64,000 bases of DNA from Thermovibrio sp. (GTDB lineage Bacteria > Aquificota > Aquificia > Desulfurobacteriales > Desulfurobacteriaceae): the NCBI GenBank assembly GCA_015490195.1, contig WFYG01000018.1:1-64000 (forward strand), given 5' to 3'. The notes beneath the pieces were generated by a model. The model searched no databases, was not told where the DNA came from, and saw only the letters and a list, made by a program, of their open reading frames with translations. The position numbers were made by a program, and so were the translations under genes. Numbering within the stretch: the first letter of the stretch is position 1; every line of letters starts with the position of its first letter. Shown here in pieces: positions 49,437 to 58,028 of the stretch.

Positions 49437-50396
49437 TTACCCCACAAACAGAGCTTCTGCCGCCACAACAAAAAGGTTGAGGATAGATATGGGCAACAGA
49501 ATTTTCCACATGATTGAGAGCATCTGGTCAAATCTGTATCTCGGAAAGGTAGCTCTGAGCCAGAAGGTCAGGAATATGAAGAAAGCAGCTTTGCCGAGGT
49601 GGTAGAGAACACCTAAAGCAGGGTACTTATCTGCAAGTGGACCGCTCCATCCTCCAAGGAATAGAAGCGAGACCACAAGAGAGAGGACGATGATGTTTAT
49701 GTACTCACCAAAGAAAAACGCGGCAAACCTCATTCCCGAGTACTCGGTGTGGAAACCACCAACCAATTCACTCTCTCCCTCCGGGAGGTCAAAGGGAGGT
49801 CTTCCCACTTCAGCTGCCATAACGAACAGAAAGAGCAGGAATGCCAACGGCTGGTACAGAATCCCCCAGCCGTGTTGAGACTGCCACTCAACAATTCTGT
49901 TAAAGTCAAAACTACCGTAGAGAATAACTGCAGCCATTATGGCAAAACCAAGCGGAAGCTCGTAACCAAGAACCTGAGCGGCAGCTCTCATTCCGGCCAG
50001 AAAAGAGTACTTGTCGTTTGAGGAATAGCCAGCAAGGATAAGAGCGTAGATGGAAATAGCACTCATTGCCATAACAAAGAGAAGGGCAGATTTCATTGGA
50101 ACTGCCTGAATAAACCCTATGGGAACAACGGAAGCTGCAAGAAGAGCAGCAAAGACGCTAAAGGAAGGAGCAAACATAAAAAGCAGCCTGTCGGCTCCTT
50201 TGGGAATAATGTCTTCTTTGAATATGAGTTTTATGGCATCTGCCAAAGGCTGAAGAATTCCGTGGAAACCTACAACCATAGGGCCGGGTCTTTGCTGCAT
50301 GTGTCCCAGAACTTTACGCTCAAGGTAGGTTATAGGAGGAACTGCAACGAGCATAAGACCGATAATAAAAGCCATGCTGAGAAGGTTCTCTATCAC
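49437..50396 (-). CDS. nuoH: NADH-quinone oxidoreductase subunit H
   Basis: A 319-residue membrane subunit with eight helices that forms part of the quinone tunnel. Motifs: ERKVLGHMQQRPGPMVVGFHG near the N-terminus, KYSFLAGMRAAAQVLGYELPLG and AEVGRPPFDLPEGESELVGGFHTEYSGMRFA, the loop touching the quinone site. Start GTG overlaps the stop of the cNMP-fold gene upstream (GTGA). Confidence 0.96.
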   Translation of the reverse strand: MIENLLSMAFIIGLMLVAVPPITYLERKVLGHMQQRPGPMVVGFHGILQPLADAIKLIFKEDIIPKGADRLLFMFAPSFSVFAALLAASVVPIGFIQAVPMKSALLFVMAMSAISIYALILAGYSSNDKYSFLAGMRAAAQVLGYELPLGFAIMAAVILYGSFDFNRIVEWQSQHGWGILYQPLAFLLFLFVMAAEVGRPPFDLPEGESELVGGFHTEYSGMRFAAFFFGEYINIIVLSLVVSLLFLGGWSGPLADKYPALGVLYHLGKAAFFIFLTFWLRATFPRYRFDQMLSIMWKILLPISILNLFVVAAEALFVG

Positions 50397-50866
50397 TTCT
50401 TGGGACCTCCCCAGATAAAGCAGGTTGTATCAACAAACTTTTTGTTCATTTCTTTGAGCCTTTCTGCTATTACTTTTGCAAGGGCCTCAAGAAGCTTTAC
50501 TGCAAGTTTTGAATCCTCTTCCTTTAATCTCTCGTAACCTTCGCGGGTAAGAACGAGGGCGTGGGTCTCTTTTAGAGCCACTCCCTTGGAGGAGTGAAAC
50601 CGGTTGCTGAAGAAGGAGAGCTCCCCCAGCGGCGTTCCCTCTTCACTGACTGCCACCTTAACAGGATTGCCAAAAGGGTCTGGGCGATACAGACCAACCC
50701 TTCCCTTAACGATGAAGAATATCTTATCCCCAGGGTCTCCCTCTTCAAAGAGAACTTCTCCTTTAGGGTAAACGACGTAGTCCAGATATTGAGCTATCTC
50801 CTGAAGCTCCTTTTCGCTGAAGCTTTCAAAAAGTGGAAACTGCTTTGCAAGCTCAATCTTTACCAT
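50393..50866 (-). CDS. Cyclic-nucleotide-binding-fold protein inserted in the nuo operon
   Basis: A 157-residue protein with a CAP-type beta-roll: LFESFSEKELQEIAQYLDYVVYPKGEVLFEEGDPGDKIFFIVKGRVGLYR is read at residues 12-61, then GTPLGELSFFSNRFHSSKGVAL, which matches the phosphate-binding cassette in outline but lacks the conserved arginine and has SS in its place. A helix follows, but there is no DNA-binding helix-turn-helix. So it may bind another ligand or none, and it cannot act as a classical Crp regulator. It lies between nuoG (abutting) and nuoH (4-base overlap), so it is made with complex I and could be an accessory or regulatory subunit. No equivalent is part of standard complex I. 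Confidence 0.8.
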   Translation of the reverse strand: MVKIELAKQFPLFESFSEKELQEIAQYLDYVVYPKGEVLFEEGDPGDKIFFIVKGRVGLYRPDPFGNPVKVAVSEEGTPLGELSFFSNRFHSSKGVALKETHALVLTREGYERLKEEDSKLAVKLLEALAKVIAERLKEMNKKFVDTTCFIWGGPKK

Positions 50867-53065
50867 TTAAGCCTCCGCTATCTGACACTTAATTCCTGTA
50901 AGGTTTGGGAACTGTCCTTCAAGTAGCTCCGCTATATCTCTTGTGAACCTTTCAACCCTTAAAAGGGCATGATCTTTCGGAACTCTTGAGTCTTTCCTAC
51001 AGGAAACGAGGAGCTCCCTGCCTCCAACTTTCAGTTTAACCATATCGGTTCCAGGAAAATCTTCCGGATTGAGTAGTAGAATTCTTTCTCCTGCAACCTT
51101 CATAACGTTTTCAGAGTAGTAGCTGACAGAGTTCCAGCCGGTTCTATTCGGAAGAACAGTAAGAAGGAGCTCCCCCTTCTCCCTCTCAAGGAGCCTCTGA
51201 CCCGGCTCGTTAACCTTTTCAACTTCAGGAGTTTTACCTTCAGAAGGTACTTTTCTGACGGGAAGCTGTGATAGAACCTCAAGGAGTGAAAACTCCTTTT
51301 CTAGAACTGTTTTAACCTCAAGGGTTCCGTCTACACCGTCAACGGTTCCCTCCTTCTCAAGCCACACTTCTGTGGGAATAACGAGGTCTGCCAGAGAAAC
51401 ATCTGGAATGTAAAAAGGAGTAAAGAGAACTGTAAATTCAGCCTTTGGGAACTCCACCCCGGGAAAGTCTCTCTCCATTTCTCCGTTAACAACAACGTTG
51501 ACAGAGCCGTCAAGCTCCCCGGGAGATTTCAGCTCAAATCGGTTAACAACTCCAAGGGAGTTTGCCTTAGGCGGAACTGCAACAACTTTTCCGCCAACGA
51601 CTCTGTCTGAAAGGTATGCAACGGTCTTCCCTATCTCTTCAGCCTCCGGAGAGAAAAATACCATCCCGGCTACAACAAAGACTATCTTCTTACCCCTTAA
51701 AGACTTTATAAACGTGTCAACTTCCCTGTTTCCAGATGAGTAGGAAGTGTCAATCATTCCAAGTATTACGTGCTTAAGCGTGTCTATGATTTCCGTCTGG
51801 TCAACTAAGAGCTTGGAAAAGGCAACGGAATCAAGCTTTTTAGACGGAAATACACCTATCCTCAGAAGTCGTTTCCCCTTCTGTAAAACTGCAAGCCTTA
51901 AGAGCATAGAGACAACAGGGTTTATCTCTTCAATGAAGTCCCCGATAACAACCACAGCGTCGGCATCGTAGATAGATGAGAACTTATCTGTTTCTCTCGT
52001 TCCTTTAACTTTCTTAAACCCCTTCAGGAAGTTGTAAAAGCCTAAAGAGTCTGCGGTTGCATTTTCCATTCCGAATACGGCGGCAATTCTCTCAAGCTCC
52101 TCATTTGTAAGGGAGCTTTCCAAAAAGAGGTTAATTTTCCTTCCCTCAATCTTCTCTTTAAGAACTTTTACAGCTTTGTCAAGGGAGACTTTGCGGAGCT
52201 CCCCGTCAACCCTCAAAAGGGGCTCCTTCAACCTTTTATCTGAGTAGATAACGTCCCAGCCCCACTTGCCTCTTACGCAGAGATACCCCCTGTTGTGGCC
52301 GTCGTTTATACCAATCCTTCCAACAGCCCTTTTCACTTTTCCGTGGTAGGAGTCTATTTCTACCTTACAACCGGAACCGCAGAAGAGGCAGGTAGTCCAG
52401 GTTTTATCCATCCTCCAGGGGCGGTCTTTATACTTGAAAGCTCTGTCTAAGAGGGAACCTACAGGGCAGACGTCAACACAGCTTCCGCAGTGCTCACAGC
52501 CGCTCTCCATAAAGTCCCCGTTAAAGGGCGAGATGTAAGCCCTGTATCCCCTGTTCAGAATTCCAAGGACTCTGTTCCCCATGTTCTCGCCGCACATCCT
52601 GATACAGCGGCGACAGAGGATACACCTGTCGTTGTCTATCTCAATAAGAGGCCCTTGGATGACAATGTCTTTCTCACGCCTTGGCTCTTTATACCTTGAC
52701 TTCTTGGGGCCGTGGCGAAAACCGGTCATCTGGAGCTCACACTCGCCGGACTTATCGCAGATTGGGCACTCAAGAGTGTGGTTGTTGAGTATCAACTCTA
52801 TAACCCCGGCTCTTGCCCGCCTTACCCTTTCAGTATCTGTCTTAACAACCATATCGGGCATTGCCTTTAGTGTGCAGGCGGTAACTAAGCGAGGAGCTCC
52901 CTCAATCTCAACCAAACACACCCTGCAGGCGCCCTCAGGACGGAGCTCCCTGTGGTAGCAGAATACAGGAATTGTAATTCCATTTCTCTCTGCAACCTCT
53001 AAAACGGTCTCTCCCGGGTAAGCTTCACACTCTCTACCATCTATGACAATCTTAAAACTCTCCAT
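50867..53065 (-). CDS. nuoG: NADH-quinone oxidoreductase subunit G
   Basis: A 732-residue subunit with several Fe-S clusters. The [2Fe-2S] cluster N1b uses C36, C47, C50 and C64; then HTLECPICDKSGECELQ and CILCRRCIRMC, with a further pair of motifs CEHCGSCVDVC and CLFCGSGCKVEI typical of the ferredoxin-like and molybdopterin-related parts. The rest is a reduced molybdopterin oxidoreductase-like domain without recognisable cofactor-binding motifs. It is at the short end of the family. It is directly followed by the cNMP-fold gene. Confidence 0.95.
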   Translation of the reverse strand: MESFKIVIDGRECEAYPGETVLEVAERNGITIPVFCYHRELRPEGACRVCLVEIEGAPRLVTACTLKAMPDMVVKTDTERVRRARAGVIELILNNHTLECPICDKSGECELQMTGFRHGPKKSRYKEPRREKDIVIQGPLIEIDNDRCILCRRCIRMCGENMGNRVLGILNRGYRAYISPFNGDFMESGCEHCGSCVDVCPVGSLLDRAFKYKDRPWRMDKTWTTCLFCGSGCKVEIDSYHGKVKRAVGRIGINDGHNRGYLCVRGKWGWDVIYSDKRLKEPLLRVDGELRKVSLDKAVKVLKEKIEGRKINLFLESSLTNEELERIAAVFGMENATADSLGFYNFLKGFKKVKGTRETDKFSSIYDADAVVVIGDFIEEINPVVSMLLRLAVLQKGKRLLRIGVFPSKKLDSVAFSKLLVDQTEIIDTLKHVILGMIDTSYSSGNREVDTFIKSLRGKKIVFVVAGMVFFSPEAEEIGKTVAYLSDRVVGGKVVAVPPKANSLGVVNRFELKSPGELDGSVNVVVNGEMERDFPGVEFPKAEFTVLFTPFYIPDVSLADLVIPTEVWLEKEGTVDGVDGTLEVKTVLEKEFSLLEVLSQLPVRKVPSEGKTPEVEKVNEPGQRLLEREKGELLLTVLPNRTGWNSVSYYSENVMKVAGERILLLNPEDFPGTDMVKLKVGGRELLVSCRKDSRVPKDHALLRVERFTRDIAELLEGQFPNLTGIKCQIAEA

Positions 53066-54331
53066 TTACCCTCTCCTGTAAGGGCATCTGCCAAGCTTAA
53101 TGTGGGTAAAGAACTCCTCTCTGAACTTCCTAACAGAGGAGGCAACCGGGTTGTGGGCTGCCATTCCTAAACCGCAGAAGGAGTTCTCCATAGTTTCAGA
53201 AACAGAGAGGATAACGTCCAAGTCATCCTCGCTCCCCTCTCCTTCCTCAATCCTCCTCACAAGTCTTACAAGCCAGTCCGTTCCTTCCCTACAGGGGGTA
53301 CACTTTCCGCAGGATTCGTGCCTGAAGAACTCTATAAGTCTCAGTGCTGCCTTTACTATACAGTCTGTTTCATCTAAAACCATAATCGCACCGGAGCCAA
53401 GCATCGTTCCAGCTTTAGCAAGGGACGGAAAGTCCATTGGAACGTCTATCTCTTCGGCGGTTAGAACTGAACTTGAAGCACCACCGGGGAAAACGGCCTT
53501 CAGTTTCCTGTCCTGAACGATTCCCCCTGCGTGCTCGTAGATAATCTCAGATAGGGGCGTTCCCATAGGAAGCTCGTAAACTCCCGGCCTTTTAACCTTA
53601 CCGCTGACCGGGTAGAGTTTGGGCCCGGGGCAGTCTGGAGAGCCGATTCCCGAATACCACTTCCCACCCCTCTCAATGATGAGGGGAATGTTTGCAAGGG
53701 TCTCAACGTTGTTTACAACAGTTGGCTTCCAGAGGTATCCTGCGTTAACGGGGAAAGGTGGCTTAATCCGTGGCTCTCCCCTCTTCCCCTCCAAGGATTC
53801 AATGAGGGCAGTCTCCTCGCCGCAGATGTAGGCTCCTGCACCGCTGTGGACGTAGAGGTCAAAGGAGAAGTCCGTTCCGAGGATGTTTTCTCCCAAAAAT
53901 CCCTTTTCGTAGGCCTCTCCAATTGCCCTTTCTAAAATCTTCCTTCCGATGGGGTATTCACCCCTTAAGTAGATGTAACCGTAGCGGCAGCCTGTTGCGT
54001 AGGCGCCTATCAGCATCCCCTCTATAAGGGCGTGGGGGTCTTTCTCAATGATTATCCTATCTTTAAAGGTGCAGGGTTCTCCTTCGTCTGCGTTGCAGAC
54101 GAAGAACTTGGGCTCCTTTACGTCGGCGGCGGCAAATTCCCACTTTAAGCCTGTAGGAAAGCCTGCCCCTCCACGCCCCCTGAGGCTGCTGAGCTTTACC
54201 TCCTCAACAACGTCCTCAGGGGACATCTCCTTTAAGGCCTTCTTCAAGGATTGGTAGCCGCCGTTCTTCAGGTAGACCTCTATCGTGTGGGAGTTCTCTT
54301 TATCAACGTTTCTAAGGAGTAACCTCTCCAT
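53066..54331 (-). CDS. nuoF: NADH-quinone oxidoreductase subunit F (FMN and NADH site)
   Basis: A 421-residue subunit that binds NADH and FMN and cluster N3. Motifs: SLRGRGGAGFPTGLKW (FMN), ADEGEPCTFKDRIIIEKDPH (NADH), GAGAYICGEETALIESLEG and ESCGKCTPCREGTDWL with the cysteines of N3. It abuts nuoG and is 2 bases from nuoE. Confidence 0.96.
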   Translation of the reverse strand: MERLLLRNVDKENSHTIEVYLKNGGYQSLKKALKEMSPEDVVEEVKLSSLRGRGGAGFPTGLKWEFAAADVKEPKFFVCNADEGEPCTFKDRIIIEKDPHALIEGMLIGAYATGCRYGYIYLRGEYPIGRKILERAIGEAYEKGFLGENILGTDFSFDLYVHSGAGAYICGEETALIESLEGKRGEPRIKPPFPVNAGYLWKPTVVNNVETLANIPLIIERGGKWYSGIGSPDCPGPKLYPVSGKVKRPGVYELPMGTPLSEIIYEHAGGIVQDRKLKAVFPGGASSSVLTAEEIDVPMDFPSLAKAGTMLGSGAIMVLDETDCIVKAALRLIEFFRHESCGKCTPCREGTDWLVRLVRRIEEGEGSEDDLDVILSVSETMENSFCGLGMAAHNPVASSVRKFREEFFTHIKLGRCPYRRG

Positions 54332-54332
54332 T

Positions 54333-54812
54333 CTAACCCTTCCAGCCGTATTTCTTCAGGATTTCAGGGAGCTTCTCCAGCCTAACGTTTGTATACCTGT
54401 CCTCGTTTACTGTTACGGCGGGAGCTCCGTCACACAGCCCCATACACTCGTACTCCTCAACGGTAAAGAGTCCGTCCGGAGTTGTCTCTCCAGGCTTTAC
54501 ACTAAGGAGCCTGCAAAGTTCAGAGAGAACCTCCTCTCCGCCCCTCAACATGCAGGAGAGGTTTGTGCAGACCCTTATAACGAACTTACCCTTCTTCTCT
54601 GTGTGGAACATTGCGTAGAACCTTGCAACCTCCTCAACCTCAACCAACGGAACCGAAAGCTCCTCTGAAACCACCCTCATAACGTCGTGGGTTATGGCGG
54701 GAAAGTTCTTCTCAGCTATCCAGAGAGCAGGAAGCAGGTAAGACTTGAGCTCCAAGTATTTATTGCTCTCCTTAAGCTTTCTGATTTCCTCTCTGAACTC
54801 AGCTAAGGTCAT
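54333..54812 (-). CDS. nuoE: NADH-quinone oxidoreductase subunit E
   Basis: A 159-residue thioredoxin-like subunit with cluster N1a. Ligand cysteines are in CTNLSCMLRGG and YECMGLCDGAPAV. In the NADH module it pairs with NuoF. The ATG overlaps the nuoD stop by 4 bases. Confidence 0.95.
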   Translation of the reverse strand: MTLAEFREEIRKLKESNKYLELKSYLLPALWIAEKNFPAITHDVMRVVSEELSVPLVEVEEVARFYAMFHTEKKGKFVIRVCTNLSCMLRGGEEVLSELCRLLSVKPGETTPDGLFTVEEYECMGLCDGAPAVTVNEDRYTNVRLEKLPEILKKYGWKG

Positions 54813-55990
54813 CTGTCAACCTCTCCCATGAGGGGGTCTAAGCTTCCAATTATGGAGATTACATCGGCAACGTAGTGGTCTTTGAGAAGCTCCGGCAGGA
54901 TCGCAATGTTTATGAGAGACGGTGGCCTGATTCTCAGCCTGTAGGGTTTGTTTGAGCCGTCGCTTACTATGTAGTAGCCGAGCTCTCCCCTGGGGCCTTC
55001 AACCGCAGCGTAAACCTCACCTACTGGAGGGGTTAAACCGTGGATAACAAGCTCAAAGTGTTGAATGAGGCCAACCATAGTGTTGTAGACCTCTTCCTTA
55101 GGAGGAAGAATAATCGTCGTATCCTCTATCTGAACGGGGCCTTCAGGCATTTTGTCCAAACACTGCCTGATAATTTTTACAGACTCCCTCATCTCGTCCA
55201 TTCTCACCCTGTAACGGGCGTAGACGTCCCCCTCTGTGTAGACGGGAACGTTGAAATCAAGCCGGCCGTAAACGCAGTAGGGGTAGTACTTCCTCACGTC
55301 GTAGTCGCAGCCAGCGGCCCTGAGAGTTGGCCCCGTAATTCCCCAGTTTACTGCCGTCTCCTTATCTATAACTCCAACTCCTTTAGTTCTTGAGAGCCAT
55401 ATCCTGTTTTCCGTTAAAAGGTCTTCATACTCGTCAAGTTTGTGGGGGAATATCTCAAGGAACTCCTCAAGCTCCTCTATGAACCTATCGGTTGTATCGT
55501 AGGCAACGCCGCCAATTCTCATGTAGCCCGTGTGGAGCCTGCCGCCTGCAATCTCCTCAAAGAGGTCTAAGACTTTTTCCCTCTCTCTAAAAGCGTAGAG
55601 GAAGACGCTCATTGCCCCAAGCTCTAAAGCGTGGGTTCCCAACCAGATGAGGTGGGAAGAGATACGGGTGAGCTCCGCCATTATGACTCTCAGGAACTGG
55701 GCCCTCTCAGGAATCTTATCCTCTATTCCTAAGAGCTTTTCAACGGCAAGAACGAAACCCAACTCGTTTGTGTTGGCAGAGACGTAATCAACCCTGTCAA
55801 AAACAGGGAGAATCTGCATGTACTTTCTCGTTTCGGCAAGCTTCTCAACGCCCCTGTGGACGTAACCGATTACGGCGTCTGAACCGATAATTTTCTCCCC
55901 TTTAAGCTCCAAAACCAGCCTCAAAACGCCGTGGGTTGATGGGTGCTGAGGCCCCATATTGAGAATGAGGTCTGCCTTTTCCCTTTCCAT
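54809..55990 (-). CDS. nuoD: NADH-quinone oxidoreductase subunit D
   Basis: A 393-residue subunit, descended from [NiFe] hydrogenase large subunits, that forms the quinone site with NuoB. Seen are NMGPQHPSTHGVLRL at the start, HRGVEKLAE, and PRGELGYYIVSDGSNKPYRLRIRPPSL near the end; the NiFe-binding cysteines of hydrogenases are absent, as expected. The start is ATG 55990, six bases after GGAG; a TTG at 55993 is less likely. Confidence 0.96.
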   Translation of the reverse strand: MEREKADLILNMGPQHPSTHGVLRLVLELKGEKIIGSDAVIGYVHRGVEKLAETRKYMQILPVFDRVDYVSANTNELGFVLAVEKLLGIEDKIPERAQFLRVIMAELTRISSHLIWLGTHALELGAMSVFLYAFREREKVLDLFEEIAGGRLHTGYMRIGGVAYDTTDRFIEELEEFLEIFPHKLDEYEDLLTENRIWLSRTKGVGVIDKETAVNWGITGPTLRAAGCDYDVRKYYPYCVYGRLDFNVPVYTEGDVYARYRVRMDEMRESVKIIRQCLDKMPEGPVQIEDTTIILPPKEEVYNTMVGLIQHFELVIHGLTPPVGEVYAAVEGPRGELGYYIVSDGSNKPYRLRIRPPSLINIAILPELLKDHYVADVISIIGSLDPLMGEVDR

Positions 55991-55993
55991 CAA

Positions 55994-56479
55994 CTACTCC
56001 CAGTCCCAGAGTTCACAGGGCTCTTCATAACCTTCAAGGGGGAAGTCTTTACGGAGCGGGTGGTAAGGGTAGTTCTGGGGAAGGAGGAGTTTGCGGAGCT
56101 CCCTCCCGGTAAATCTTACGCCGAACATCTCGTATACTTCTCTTTCTGTCCAGTCTGCCGTTTTCCAGAGGTCTAAAACCGTTGGAACTTCATCATTCTC
56201 AGCCCAACACTTCACCCTGAGGTTGTGCTTCATCGGAATTGATCTAAGGTGGTAGACAACCTGAAACCGTGGGTTGTGCTCTGGGTAGTCAACGGCCGTA
56301 ACGTCAACAAGCATATCCATCTGGAAACGGTCGTCGTGCCTGAGAAATCCCATAAACTCTTTCAGAGCAGACTTCTTAACAACTACAGTAACCTCGCCCC
56401 TAAAGGTTCCAATCTCCTCTATCTTATCCTTAAAGTGCTTCTTCAGAACGTCTATAAGGCTCTCGTCAATAAACTTCAT
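55994..56479 (-). CDS. nuoC: NADH-quinone oxidoreductase subunit C
   Basis: A 161-residue peripheral subunit. The family block DRFQMDMLVDVTAVDYP and the C-terminal ADWTEREVYEMFGVRFTGR, YPYHPLRKDFPLEGYEEP are clear. It is separate from nuoD, unlike in E. coli where they are fused. The ATG at 56479 is in a TGATG overlap with nuoB. Confidence 0.95.
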   Translation of the reverse strand: MKFIDESLIDVLKKHFKDKIEEIGTFRGEVTVVVKKSALKEFMGFLRHDDRFQMDMLVDVTAVDYPEHNPRFQVVYHLRSIPMKHNLRVKCWAENDEVPTVLDLWKTADWTEREVYEMFGVRFTGRELRKLLLPQNYPYHPLRKDFPLEGYEEPCELWDWE

Positions 56480-56949
56480 CACTCTTCACCCACTATTATG
56501 GGTCTATCCCTCTTTATCTTCTCCTGAAGCATTATGAGAGCTTCGTAAAAGGCCTCAGGTTTTGGAGCACAGCCGGGAACGTAAACGTCAACAGGAACTA
56601 TACAGTCAAGCCCCCTAAGGGTTGAGTAGGTCTGAAAGATGTTTCCGCTTATGGCACAGCTGCCGATGGCTATTGCCCACTTGGGATCCGGCATCTGGTC
56701 CCAGAGTCTTTTTATTATCGGAGCCATTTTCCTGCTTATGGTTCCGCACATTATCAGAAGGTCGCACTGCCTCGGAGTGTTCCTGAAGATGACGCCGAAC
56801 CTGTCAAAGTCGTATCGGGAAGCAGCTGCCGCCATCATCTCTATACCGCAGCAGGCTGTAGCAAAGGCCAAAGGCCAAAGTGCCCCTTTCCTTCCCCAGT
56901 TTATTAAATCTTGAAGTTTCGTAAGAAAAACGCCGTTTTTCACTCCCAT
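56479..56949 (-). CDS. nuoB: NADH-quinone oxidoreductase subunit B (cluster N2)
   Basis: A 156-residue subunit holding [4Fe-4S] cluster N2, the last cluster before quinone. Ligands include the tandem cysteines of FATACCGIEMMA, then LLIMCGTI..., AIGSCAISGN and VPGCAPKPEAF. It overlaps nuoA by 10 bases. Confidence 0.96.
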   Translation of the reverse strand: MGVKNGVFLTKLQDLINWGRKGALWPLAFATACCGIEMMAAAASRYDFDRFGVIFRNTPRQCDLLIMCGTISRKMAPIIKRLWDQMPDPKWAIAIGSCAISGNIFQTYSTLRGLDCIVPVDVYVPGCAPKPEAFYEALIMLQEKIKRDRPIIVGEE

Positions 56950-57305
56950 TTGAGAGCTCCCTTAAAGATTGCGTAGACAAAACCGACAAGTAGAATTCCT
57001 ACAAAGAGAAAAGCCTCCACAATTCCAAGAACTCCAAGCTCCCTGAATGCCACAGCCCAGGGAAAGAGGAAAACGGTCTCAAGGTCAAAGAGGAGGAAAA
57101 TAAGAGCAACAATATAGAAAAAGGCAAAGTAGTGGCCGGTTAAAGGTTTTATCTTTGGGATTCCACACTCGTAGGGTTCGTACTTATAGGGATTACTTCT
57201 GTCAATTCTCAAAAACCTGTTCGTTATAAGGTTGACGTTTGGAACCAAGAGCGCTACAGCAAGAGCTACTAGGAAGAAGAGGAAGAGAACTATGTAGAGC
57301 TCCAA
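56940..57305 (-). CDS. nuoA: NADH-quinone oxidoreductase subunit A
   Basis: A 121-residue subunit with three helices. The conserved PYECGIPK and FYIVALIFLLFDLETVFLFPW with the glutamates that line the quinone tunnel are seen. It is the first nuo gene; TTG start at 57305 after AAGGAG. An AT-rich 63-base gap upstream may hold the operon promoter, though no hexamer pair stood out, with TTGTTA (57359-57364) the best -35 candidate. Confidence 0.95.
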   Translation of the reverse strand: MELYIVLFLFFLVALAVALLVPNVNLITNRFLRIDRSNPYKYEPYECGIPKIKPLTGHYFAFFYIVALIFLLFDLETVFLFPWAVAFRELGVLGIVEAFLFVGILLVGFVYAIFKGALKWE

Positions 57306-57368
57306 TCGGCCACTCCTTAGTACGAAATTTTAATATTCTCAAGTCAGCATGGTTATTGTAACAAATTT

Positions 57369-57950
57369 TTAACACTTATAGAGTTCCGGATCGTTAATCT
57401 CCATGTACTGACATCTACCCATCCTATAGAGGTCGTTCCCGTAAACGTCGTTAACGACAAATGCGGGGAAATCTTCAACAACAAGCCTCCTAACTGCTTC
57501 GGGCCCTAAATCCTCGTAGGCTATTACCTCTGCCTCCTTAACGCATCTGGCAAGGTAGGCTGCAGCTCCACCTACGGCACCGAAGTAAACGCCTCTGTAC
57601 TTAACTATTGCGTCAATAACCTCTTTACTCCTAGTTCCCTTTCCTATCATTCCCTTAAGGCCAGCCTTTAAAAGCTTTGGAGCGTAGGGATCCATTCTGT
57701 AACTGGTAGTGGGACCGACAGAGCCTATAGGCCTTCCCGGCTTTGCCGGTGCAGGACCTGCGTAGTAGATAATCTGGCCTTTAAGGTCAAAGGGGAGCTC
57801 CTCTCCTCTCTCTAAAGCCTCAACCATCCTTTTGTGGGCAGCATCCCTTGCAGTATAGATAACGCCGGAGATGAGGACGAAGTCCCCTGCCTTCAGGTTT
57901 TCAACTACAGAATCGTCGGTTATGGGAGCAGTAATCTTTATTGCAGACAT
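57369..57950 (-). CDS. Class I fumarate hydratase beta (C-terminal) subunit
   Basis: A 193-residue subunit of the oxygen-sensitive two-part fumarase/L-tartrate dehydratase family. Recognised by KAGDFVLISGVIYTARDAAHKRM, YYAGPAPAKPGRPIGSVGPTTSYRMDPY and MIGKGTRS. It handles substrate binding; the alpha subunit carries the iron-sulfur cluster. The alpha gene is normally just upstream, but here upstream is a divergent gene, so alpha must be elsewhere. It would work in the reductive or oxidative TCA cycle. Confidence 0.92.
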   Translation of the reverse strand: MSAIKITAPITDDSVVENLKAGDFVLISGVIYTARDAAHKRMVEALERGEELPFDLKGQIIYYAGPAPAKPGRPIGSVGPTTSYRMDPYAPKLLKAGLKGMIGKGTRSKEVIDAIVKYRGVYFGAVGGAAAYLARCVKEAEVIAYEDLGPEAVRRLVVEDFPAFVVNDVYGNDLYRMGRCQYMEINDPELYKC

Positions 57951-58028
57951 GCAAAACCTCCAGTTCCTTTTTAGGCAAAGTATAACAAACAGGATAAATT
58001 TGCAGCTGGATAAATCTGAGGAGGTTAC

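Noticed and set aside
57306..57368. A nuo operon promoter
   Set aside because: The gap is AT-rich with a possible TTGTTA, but no -10 hexamer stands at a suitable distance, so I did not list it as a feature.
57951..58028. Promoters in the gap between the fumarase and glucosaminidase genes
   Set aside because: A TATACT-like -10 is present on the minus strand (57979-57984) but without a matching -35.
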